A stretch of 64,000 bases of DNA from Nitrosospira briensis (GTDB lineage: Bacteria; Pseudomonadota; Gammaproteobacteria; Burkholderiales; Nitrosomonadaceae), in contig NZ_FOVJ01000003.1 in NCBI RefSeq assembly GCF_900115125.1, positions 186,001 through 250,000 of the forward strand, in the 5' to 3' direction. A program made the position numbers and the translations under genes. The notes beneath the pieces are model-generated. The model was not told the origin of the DNA, made no database searches, and saw only the letters and a list, made by a program, of their open reading frames with translations. Below, in pieces: positions 57,229 to 64,000 of this stretch (its first letter is position 1; each line of letters starts with the position of its first letter).

Positions 57229-57714
57229 TCACTGTGTATCCGAGTCGGAGTGATTCCTACCGGATCTTCCCATTCGCTGTTTTTTCAGTAATGATTCGAT
57301 TGCCGTTTTCAACGGTGATTGAGGCAACTCCATGGCCAGATCATTAAGGCTTTCCATGCCGGCGGGACCTATTTTGGGTTTTTTGCCGGATATCCCGTGT
57401 GCTCGATTATTACGGTAATTTGCTTGCACCGTAATTCGAATTGCAGTAACCTCGTAGCCCATCGCGTGGAATTTTAATAATAAGGAAGGCACCGTTTGCC
57501 TGAGCTTTGCCGCAATCGCGCCGTTATCTGCGCAGATTGTCAGGTTTCCTTCAGAAAATCCGCCTGAAACGCAACGTTGGGCCAGTTGAGGCGGCGCGAT
57601 TTTTACGAATGCCTGATGCATGGCAGTTAGCAGGTCCGCATGGCTGAACAGGCGTTGATGCTCTGGTGTCAGCCTCATGGCTCCGAGATAAAAATTGATC
57701 TTGCGTGCGGTCAT
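57229..57714 (-). CDS. DciA-like (DUF721) protein
   Basis: A 161-residue basic protein. The domain from about residue 20 to 100 has LLTAMHQAFVKIAPPQLAQR and LTICADNGAIAAKLRQTVPS, matching the DUF721/DciA family, in which DciA loads or stimulates the replicative helicase DnaB in bacteria without DnaC. The C-terminus is a Lys/Arg-rich tail. The place between ftsZ and secA on the opposite strand is conserved in betaproteobacteria. Confidence 0.78.
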   Translation of the reverse strand: MTARKINFYLGAMRLTPEHQRLFSHADLLTAMHQAFVKIAPPQLAQRCVSGGFSEGNLTICADNGAIAAKLRQTVPSLLLKFHAMGYEVTAIRITVQANYRNNRAHGISGKKPKIGPAGMESLNDLAMELPQSPLKTAIESLLKKQRMGRSGRNHSDSDTQ

Positions 57715-57748
57715 GGGGCAGTGGCTGAACGATAATTAAGGGAATGAG

Positions 57749-58666
57749 ATGAATGTTATTCTAATTTCCAACAACTTGCCAAAAGCGAAAACCTTGACCT
57801 TGACAGGCACGCATCTGGTGCTTCTGGCTGCGGGATTTTTTCTGGCTTCTGTGTTACTGGCAATAGGTCTGAACTATCTTTCCCTCCGTTATGCGGACAA
57901 GATTGACAGCCCCTCCCTGAGATCGCTGGTTTTAAGCGTGCAACAGGAAGAACATCAAAAAACCCAGTCGTATTTGCGCGATAGCCTTAACGCAATGGCG
58001 GTGAGAATGGGCCAGATGCAAGCCCAACTATTGCGGCTCGATTCCGTAGGCGCCCGCCTCGCGGAGCTATCCGGTATCAAACCCCAGGAATTTCTATTCA
58101 ATCAAAGCCCGGGACAGGGGGGAACGCTATCCACTCTGCCGTCCCAGGATATATCCTTCGCGGAGTTTAACCATAGAATCCAGGAATTGTCGTACATGCT
58201 GGATGACAGGACGGACAAGCTTGGCGCGCTGGATTCCATGATGATGCAGGACAGACTCAAAAAAAAGATGCTGCCGTCCGTTATGCCCGTGAACACCAAG
58301 TGGTACTCCTCCGGCTTCGGGGTTCGCATCGATCCTTTTTCGGGTAAACGCGTTTTTCACGAAGGGGTTGATTTTTCTGCTGCCATAGGAACGCCTATTG
58401 TGGCGGCAGCAGGTGGGGTGGTAGTGTATTCCGATCACCACCCTGAATATGGTAATATGATCGATGTCGACCACGGCAATGATTTCGTCAGTCGCTATGC
58501 TCATGCTTCCAAGCGACTGGTCAAGCTGGGCCAGGTTGTAGTGCGGGGGCAGAAGATTGCAGAAGTGGGCAGCACCGGCCGTTCGACCGGCCCGCATCTG
58601 CATTTTGAAGTCAGACACAAGGGCTCGCCGCAAAATCCATCGCGATTCTTGAAAATGCCCGGTTGA
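57749..58666 (+). CDS. M23 (LytM-like) peptidase
   Basis: A 305-residue membrane-anchored peptidase. A single N-terminal helix (about 23-43) is followed by a coiled-coil linker (about 65-170) and a C-terminal M23 domain with HEGVDFSAAIGTPI (His-x3-Asp zinc site), YAHASK and HLHFEVRHKG. It should cleave peptidoglycan peptide cross-links, or be a structural regulator if not active; the zinc ligands are present. It reads divergently from the DciA-like gene, 34 bases away, and ends before a strong terminator. Confidence 0.9.
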   Translation: MNVILISNNLPKAKTLTLTGTHLVLLAAGFFLASVLLAIGLNYLSLRYADKIDSPSLRSLVLSVQQEEHQKTQSYLRDSLNAMAVRMGQMQAQLLRLDSVGARLAELSGIKPQEFLFNQSPGQGGTLSTLPSQDISFAEFNHRIQELSYMLDDRTDKLGALDSMMMQDRLKKKMLPSVMPVNTKWYSSGFGVRIDPFSGKRVFHEGVDFSAAIGTPIVAAAGGVVVYSDHHPEYGNMIDVDHGNDFVSRYAHASKRLVKLGQVVVRGQKIAEVGSTGRSTGPHLHFEVRHKGSPQNPSRFLKMPG

Positions 58667-58688
58667 GCCGGACCAACACTCTGCAGCG

Positions 58689-58722
58689 GGGGTGAGGCCA
58701 AAAACCTCACCCCTTATTTTTT
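58689..58722 (+). terminator. Rho-independent terminator after the M23 gene
   Basis: GGGGTGAGG (58689-58697) and CCTCACCCC (58705-58713) form a perfect 9-pair stem with a 7-base A-rich loop, followed by TTATTTTTT. It separates the M23 gene from secA. Confidence 0.92.
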
Positions 58723-58753
58723 GGACGCCGCTTAATAGAATTCTCGATATTTC

Positions 58754-61507
58754 ATGCTCAATAATCTGCTTAAGAAAGTCTTCGGAAGCCGTAATGACAG
58801 GCTGATCAAGCAATATTTCCAAACCGTCGGGGTGATCAACGGGCTGGAAGCAAAAATTGAGGCGCTTACCGACGCCGAACTACGGGCGAAAACTGACGAG
58901 TTCAAACAACGTGTTGCCGGCGGAGCCACTCTGAACGAGTTGCTGCCCGAGGCGTTTGCGGTGGTGCGCGAAGCCGCCAAGCGGACGCTTGGAATGCGCC
59001 ATTTCGATGTGCAATTGATTGGCGGGATGGTGTTGCACAGTGGCAAGATTGCCGAGATGCGAACCGGCGAAGGTAAGACATTGATGGCCACTTTGCCTGC
59101 ATATCTGAATGCGCTGGCGGACAAGGGTGTTCACCTCGTTACCGTGAATGACTATCTGGCAAAACGGGACGCCGAGTGGATGGGGCGTATTTATGAGTTC
59201 CTCGGTACCAGCGTTGGCGTAATCCTTTCGCAGATGGATCATGCTGACAAGCAGGCCGCCTACGCTGCGGACATAACTTATGGCACCAATAACGAATACG
59301 GTTTCGATTACCTGCGCGACAACATGGTGAATCACCCCGGCGAGCGCGTACAACGTGTGCTCAATTATGCCATCGTTGACGAGGTGGACTCCATTCTCAT
59401 TGACGAGGCGCGCACACCGCTGATTATTTCCGGTCAGGCCGAAGGCAATACCGAGGTTTATGTGCGCATGAATGCATTGATTCCGAAACTGGTCCGGCAG
59501 GAAACAGAGAAAAGCGAGGGTGACTTCAGCGTGGATGAGAAGGCTCAGCAGGTGCTGCTGAGCGAGGCAGGTTTCGAGCATGCGGAAGAATTGCTTGCCC
59601 AGGCCGGATTGCTTTCTCCGGGAACCAGCCTCTACGATCCCGCCAACATCAGCCTTGTCCATCATCTGTACGCTGGTTTGCGCGCCCACGCATTATTTCT
59701 CCGCGACCAGCACTACGTGGTACAGAACGGGGAAGTGGTCATAGTCGACGAATTTACGGGACGGCTGATGTCCGGCAGGCGCTGGTCGGAAGGACTGCAT
59801 CAGGCGGTGGAAGCGAAAGAGGGTGTTCCGATTCAGAAAGAGAACCAGACGCTCGCCTCGATTACCTTCCAGAACTATTTCCGCATGTACCAAAAGCTGG
59901 GTGGCATGACGGGCACCGCTGACACGGAGGCTTTCGAGTTTCAGCAGATCTACGGACTGGAAACGGTCATCATTCCGACCCATCGCCCAATGGTCCGCAA
60001 TGATCGTATGGATCAGGTGTTTCGTACCATGGGCGAGAAGAACCGCGCAATCGTTGAGGACATCAAAGACTGTTACGAGAGAGGACAACCTGTTCTGGTT
60101 GGAACGACCTCTATCGAGAACAATGAATTGCTGTCCCAGTTGCTGGACCGCGAGAAGCTTTCGCATCAGGTGCTGAACGCAAAACAGCATGCAAGAGAAG
60201 CTGAAATTGTCGCTCAGGCCGGACGTCCGAAAATGATCACCATCGCTACCAACATGGCGGGGCGAGGGACCGATATTGTGCTGGGTGGCAATCTGGAACC
60301 CGAGCTTGAGCGCGTTCGATCCGACGAAAGCATGAGCGAGCAGGCCAAACTTGAACGTATCGCGGAATTGCAGGAGCAATGGAAGCTGCTGCATGATGAA
60401 GTGCTGAAATTTGGTGGATTACATATTATTGGCACAGAACGGCACGAATCCCGCCGGGTGGACAACCAGTTGCGAGGCCGCGCCGGGCGTCAGGGCGACC
60501 CCGGGTCAAGCCGTTTTTATCTTTCGCTCGAAGATCCGCTCCTGCGTATCTTCGCATCGGATCGCGTGGCAAGCATCATGCAGAAGCTCAATATGCCCGA
60601 GGGAGAGGCCATTGAGCACCCTTGGGTTACCCGGGCCATTGAAAACGCTCAGCGCAAGGTCGAAGCCCGCAACTTCGATATACGCAAGCAATTGCTGGAA
60701 TATGATGATGTCGCCAACGATCAGCGTAAGGTAATTTATCAGCAGCGCACTGAACTTCTCGAGTCGGAAGATATTTCGGAGACGATTACCGCGATGCGCG
60801 GCGACGTGCTGAGTAGTCTCGTCACCACGTACGTTCCGCCGCAGAGCGTGGAAGAGCAGTGGGACATACCGGGGCTGGAGAAGGCAATGGCCGCTGAATA
60901 TCAGCTGCCATTGCCGCTACAGGAGTGGCTGGAGAAGGAGCCCGACTTGCAAGAGGAAAGTCTCCACCAGCGGATTATCGAGGCTGCGGGGGAACTTTAT
61001 TCAGGGAAAGTCGATCAGGTGGGAACGAGCGTCATGCATCAGTACGAGCGCGCTGTCATGCTGCAAAGCCTCGATACCCACTGGCGCGAGCATCTCGCGG
61101 CGCTGGATCATCTGCGCCAGGGCATCCATTTACGTGGTTATGCGCAGAAAAACCCAAAACAGGAATACAAACGGGAGGCTTTTGAACTATTCGGCGCCAT
61201 GCTTGAGGAGATCAAGTCGGAAGTAACCAGAACACTCATGACGGTGCAGATAAGAAGCCAGCAGCAGGTGGAAGCAGTGGCGGAAACACAGCACTCACCG
61301 ATAAACGTACAGTATCATCATGCGGCTTTCGAAGAAGCACTGGGTGAAGAGGAACAAGTCGAAGGCCGCGAGACGGGCGAAGAGGTCCAGGATCGCGCGG
61401 AGAAGCATCAGCCATTTGTGCGTCACGGGGAGAAAATCGGCCGTAACGATCCATGCCCCTGCGGATCAGGCAAAAAATATAAACAATGCCACGGTAAGCT
61501 CAGCTAG
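58754..61507 (+). CDS. secA: Protein translocase ATPase SecA
   Basis: A 917-residue protein of normal SecA length. Walker A is in [17 protein letters not shown] near residue 103, the [13 protein letters not shown] segment is the Walker B region, [21 protein letters not shown] leads into nucleotide-binding domain 2, and [18 protein letters not shown] with [20 protein letters not shown] are family hallmarks. The C-terminus carries the zinc-binding [14 protein letters not shown] motif that contacts SecB. It drives export through SecYEG. Confidence 0.98.
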   Translation: MLNNLLKKVFGSRNDRLIKQYFQTVGVINGLEAKIEALTDAELRAKTDEFKQRVAGGATLNELLPEAFAVVREAAKRTLGMRHFDVQLIGGMVLHSGKIAEMRTGEGKTLMATLPAYLNALADKGVHLVTVNDYLAKRDAEWMGRIYEFLGTSVGVILSQMDHADKQAAYAADITYGTNNEYGFDYLRDNMVNHPGERVQRVLNYAIVDEVDSILIDEARTPLIISGQAEGNTEVYVRMNALIPKLVRQETEKSEGDFSVDEKAQQVLLSEAGFEHAEELLAQAGLLSPGTSLYDPANISLVHHLYAGLRAHALFLRDQHYVVQNGEVVIVDEFTGRLMSGRRWSEGLHQAVEAKEGVPIQKENQTLASITFQNYFRMYQKLGGMTGTADTEAFEFQQIYGLETVIIPTHRPMVRNDRMDQVFRTMGEKNRAIVEDIKDCYERGQPVLVGTTSIENNELLSQLLDREKLSHQVLNAKQHAREAEIVAQAGRPKMITIATNMAGRGTDIVLGGNLEPELERVRSDESMSEQAKLERIAELQEQWKLLHDEVLKFGGLHIIGTERHESRRVDNQLRGRAGRQGDPGSSRFYLSLEDPLLRIFASDRVASIMQKLNMPEGEAIEHPWVTRAIENAQRKVEARNFDIRKQLLEYDDVANDQRKVIYQQRTELLESEDISETITAMRGDVLSSLVTTYVPPQSVEEQWDIPGLEKAMAAEYQLPLPLQEWLEKEPDLQEESLHQRIIEAAGELYSGKVDQVGTSVMHQYERAVMLQSLDTHWREHLAALDHLRQGIHLRGYAQKNPKQEYKREAFELFGAMLEEIKSEVTRTLMTVQIRSQQQVEAVAETQHSPINVQYHHAAFEEALGEEEQVEGRETGEEVQDRAEKHQPFVRHGEKIGRNDPCPCGSGKKYKQCHGKLS

Positions 61508-61869
61508 ATTAGCTTCGCACGCCTGTATTGGAGCAGGTCCCAGGCATCAATCGCTGACAGGATCAAGTTTGTAAGTATTTCGCTCGATCTGTTTTATTCT
61601 TCTCAACGCTATGATACAGAGCATGCGGCGTGGTTTGCGAATGCCGGTTATCTTCCTGAGGTCGGAAAAGTCATTCAAAAACTGCTTCTATTTCATCAGA
61701 GCTCAGGCTCGACCTGAAGCCGTGCCACGATTCATTCAAGCAGCATGCCCCTTTTCTTTGATTCACGCCGCCACTCCATGGTTATGGGCGTGCCTTGCCG
61801 GTCTGGTTGTGGCTGTATTCTTTTCGCTTAACAGCAGACTCCAGCGATATTACTCAGGGCTTACCAGTA
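61508..61869. other. Intergenic region between secA and the P460 gene
   Basis: This 362-base gap separates two convergent genes. A plus-strand open frame from 61611 runs into the cytochrome gene on the other strand and looks like a shadow frame; it has no family motif. No obvious terminator hairpin with a T-run was seen. Confidence 0.4.
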
Positions 61870-62427
61870 TCAGTCCGCCCGTTTCTGAAAATACTCGTCA
61901 TAGCGGAAAATATAGTCCTTGTCTGTCAACGGCAGGTGGCATGCGCGGCAGGTTGCGTAATCATCCGGGGCTTTCGTTTTTCCGTCGGCCATATACATGG
62001 AATATACCCAGTCGCCATTCTTGAGCTCTGGCGGCGTGACGCTTTCACCCCAGCCGGGACCCTTGCCCATGACTCCTATTTTCTGCAATTCACCTTTGAC
62101 AAGTTTACCGTCGGCGCCTTTCAGCGGAGTACCGTCAGCCGCTTCACGGGCTTTGTAAATTTCCATTACAGTAATGGTGCCGTTGGGGAAATTGTCGCCC
62201 ATCTTGGTGCTGTTGCCAATGGGGTTGATATAAATCTCACGGACTTGCTTGGCATCCGGACGCTGTACGTCAGATAAAAATTTCGGCCAGCTCTTGTATT
62301 TTTCGGGTACAGGTAATTCGCCATCACTGAATTTTTCGACCTGAGGGGCCGGGGGCCGCTGCGCGCACGCTGCCAACGCCGTAGCCAGCACAGCAGCCAT
62401 AATAACCCCGTATGTAAAACGTCTCAT
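61870..62427 (-). CDS. Cytochrome P460-family lipoprotein
   Basis: The start at 62427 follows an AGGAGAAATC site; the product has 185 residues. A signal peptide ends in the lipobox LAAC with Cys21, so the protein is probably lipid-anchored. The body has LPVPEKYKSWPKF, the NGTITVMEIYKA segment and NGDWVYSMYM, as in cytochromes P460 and c'-beta, and the haem-binding CRACH near the C-terminus (Cys160 to His164). P460 enzymes oxidise hydroxylamine, and in ammonia oxidisers can make N2O from hydroxylamine and nitric oxide. A Lys in the NSTKMG segment could be the cross-link lysine, but the alignment is by eye. Confidence 0.85.
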   Translation of the reverse strand: MRRFTYGVIMAAVLATALAACAQRPPAPQVEKFSDGELPVPEKYKSWPKFLSDVQRPDAKQVREIYINPIGNSTKMGDNFPNGTITVMEIYKAREAADGTPLKGADGKLVKGELQKIGVMGKGPGWGESVTPPELKNGDWVYSMYMADGKTKAPDDYATCRACHLPLTDKDYIFRYDEYFQKRAD

Positions 62428-62722
62428 CTGATTTCTCCTATGTCGAGCGATGCCAAACATCCGCCATTATCGGCGTTACTGGTATTCTGTCGGCTTGAAC
62501 TGTAAATGATGCCGGGAATTCTTGATCACTCTCAACTCCCGAAGATTACGCTACTGGGCCTCGAATCTGACGAGGATGAGCAATGCCGATTGCTTGTATA
62601 CTAACTTCCGAAAGACGTTGTTGCAAGCGTAATGCGGAGGTCATGAACGGAGCGAAGCCCACGGGATTAGCACTTGCGTGCGGCATAAAAGCACCTCCGC
62701 AGACATCCGATGTGGAGAATGT

Positions 62723-64000
62723 TTATGCGGCCGCCATGCCATTATGACGCAGCAATGCATCTATTTTTGGTTCTCGCCCCCGGAAGGCGATGAAGGATTC
62801 CAGTGCCGGACGGCTCCCGCCCACCGCAAGAATTTCATTCCGGAAACGGGCGCCGTTTTCGGGACTAATTACCTTTCCAGCAGAGCTTTCCTCAAAAAGA
62901 CTGTAAGCATCCGCCGATAATACTTCCGCCCACTTGTAGCTGTAATATCCCGCCGCATACCCGCCCCCGAAAATATGTGAAAAGCTGTTGGGAAAGCGAT
63001 TAAATTTGGGCGGAATAATGACTGCAACCTGCTCACGGATTTCATCCAGCATTTGCTGCGCGGTTTTCTCGCCATTCGGGTCGAAGTCCGAATGCAAATG
63101 CATATCGAACAACGCGAATTCTATCTGCCTCAACATTTGCAGCCCGCTCTGAAAATTTTTAGCCGCCAGCATTTTATCGAACAACTCGCGAGGGATGTGC
63201 TCGCTATCAGGGGCGGGGAGCGGGGCAGGGCGCGTTTCCCGCAAACTGCTGCCTTGCAGTAACGAGTCAACGCGCCCCGCGGACACGGCATTGGCGGAGC
63301 CATCAGGGGCGGGAAGCGGGGCAGGGCGCGTTTCCCGCAAACTCCTGCCTTGCAGTAACGAGTCAACGCGCCCGGTCATATCACGCAGCACTTCCCATTC
63401 CCAGCAGAAGTTTTCCATGAACTGGCTGGGCAATTCCACTGCGTCCCATTCCACTCCATGGATACCGGATACGCCCAGGTCCTCCACTTGCGTAAGCAGG
63501 TGATGGAGGCCATGGCCAAACTCATGGAATAAGGTGATGACTTCGTCGTGGGTAAACAGCGCTGGTCGAGTTTGACCATCAACGCGGACGGGTGCCGAGA
63601 AATTGCAGGTAAGGTATGCTACCGGCGCCTGGATGTGATGCTCTCCGGTTCCTTCAGACCCGCTACGGCGGCGGCTGATGGCATCATCCATCCAGCCGCC
63701 GCCGCGCTTGCCGGGCCGAGCATAGAGGTCAAGATAAAATCGGCCGATGAGATTGCCCCCAGTGTCGGTTATATTGAAGAGCTTGGCGTCGGGATGCCAG
63801 AGCTGAACATCGACAGCTTCCACGGGCGCGATAACGACGCCATAAAGATTCTCCACCAGTCTGAACATCCCCGGCAGTACGCTCGTTTCCGGAAAGTACT
63901 GCTTCACTTCCTGTTCCGAGAATGCATAGCGGTCAAGGCGCAATTTTTCACTTAAGTAAGCCAGATCCCATGCTTCAACGGCTTTCAATTGCAGTTTATC
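62723..64000 (-). CDS. prlC: Oligopeptidase A (M3 family), C-terminal part
   Basis: The gene runs off the right edge, so its N-terminus lies beyond the window; about 425 codons are present. LKAVEAWDLAYLSEKLR is the usual start of the catalytic domain, and FHEFGHGLHHLL carries the HEXXH zinc site near 63520. IMPEFNRFP-like content and GGYAAGYYSYKWAEVLSADAY follow. It is a cytoplasmic zinc metallopeptidase that cleaves small peptides and degraded signal peptides. An in-frame insertion of about 60 residues after VLRDMTG carries two copies of a repeat; the M3 core is otherwise normal, so it may still fold. Confidence 0.92.
   Translation of the reverse strand, partial: DKLQLKAVEAWDLAYLSEKLRLDRYAFSEQEVKQYFPETSVLPGMFRLVENLYGVVIAPVEAVDVQLWHPDAKLFNITDTGGNLIGRFYLDLYARPGKRGGGWMDDAISRRRSGSEGTGEHHIQAPVAYLTCNFSAPVRVDGQTRPALFTHDEVITLFHEFGHGLHHLLTQVEDLGVSGIHGVEWDAVELPSQFMENFCWEWEVLRDMTGRVDSLLQGRSLRETRPAPLPAPDGSANAVSAGRVDSLLQGSSLRETRPAPLPAPDSEHIPRELFDKMLAAKNFQSGLQMLRQIEFALFDMHLHSDFDPNGEKTAQQMLDEIREQVAVIIPPKFNRFPNSFSHIFGGGYAAGYYSYKWAEVLSADAYSLFEESSAGKVISPENGARFRNEILAVGGSRPALESFIAFRGREPKIDALLRHNGMAAA
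63206..63373. repeat. Two 72-base repeat copies inserted in the oligopeptidase gene
   Basis: Two nearly identical units (about 63206-63277 and 63302-63373) recur with a period of 96 bases, exactly 32 codons, so the frame is kept. Each encodes GRVDSLLQG, then one variable residue, then SLRETRPAPLPAPD. They differ at about two bases. The insertion falls between DMTG and the LFDKMLAAKN segment, which are close together in ordinary M3 peptidases. Confidence 0.85.

Noticed and set aside
61611-62024. Plus-strand frame after secA
   Set aside because: It runs antisense into the P460 gene, has no motif, and its composition matches a shadow frame.
1-64000. tRNA, rRNA, CRISPR array, transposase or prophage genes
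   Set aside because: None recognised in any intergenic region or ORF; a tRNA scan would settle the RNA part.

Overview
The window reads as a chromosome segment of a betaproteobacterial ammonia oxidiser, most likely Nitrosospira or a close relative. The evidence is indirect: an exosortase A (XrtA) glycan locus, a betaproteobacterial-style division and cell-wall (dcw) cluster followed by a dciA-like gene, an M23 peptidase and secA, and a cytochrome P460-family gene, a family best known from ammonia oxidisers. No rRNA, tRNA, CRISPR array or intact insertion sequence was recognised.

Layout. (1) 1-8147, plus strand: XrtA/PEP-CTERM-associated glycan locus with a 5'-truncated sugar transferase, exosortase A fused to an EpsI-type domain, a second sugar transferase, an asparagine-synthase-like amidotransferase, a polysaccharide deacetylase-like protein, a FemAB/GNAT-like protein and a GNAT acetyltransferase. 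(2) 8178-12015, minus strand: a membrane protein with three VanZ-like repeats, preceded by a secreted beta-helix protein. (3) 12228-20109: a TonB-receptor remnant, lolC-lolD, a DUF2062 protein, comEC and relA. (4) 20441-27306: a tight heptose operon starting with an unusual glycosyltransferase-GmhA fusion, then an SDR, GmhB, HldE and two glycosyltransferases. (5) 27577-36278: an inositol-phosphatase-like gene, a 1041-residue orphan membrane protein, two small stress-type genes, and three more glycosyltransferases, one of which seems to begin at an ATA codon. (6) 36381-38766: a DUF2795 gene, a response regulator, and a gene-poor stretch with a 24-residue peptide gene. (7) 38767-56971: the complete dcw cluster mraZ-rsmH-ftsL-ftsI-murE-murF-mraY-murD-ftsW-murG-murC-murB-ddl-ftsQ-ftsA-ftsZ, with a three-repeat MraZ operator over its promoter. 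(8) 57229-64000: a DciA-like gene, an M23 peptidase, secA, a P460-type lipoprotein cytochrome, and the 3' part of an oligopeptidase A gene carrying an in-frame repeated insertion.

How the parts work together: regions 1, 2, 4 and 5 mostly build, modify or sort surface glycans and exported proteins (XrtA pathway, ADP-heptose supply, heptosyltransferase-like GT9 enzymes). Region 7 makes lipid II and the divisome. LolCD, SecA and the M23 peptidase serve the envelope. RelA supplies (p)ppGpp.

The strongest candidates for something undescribed are the GT-GmhA fusion in an operon without a recognisable HldD, the orphan membrane protein at 28493-31618, the ATA-initiated glycosyltransferase, the triple-VanZ protein, and the repeat insertion in oligopeptidase A. 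Every family call comes from reading motifs; no database search was run.
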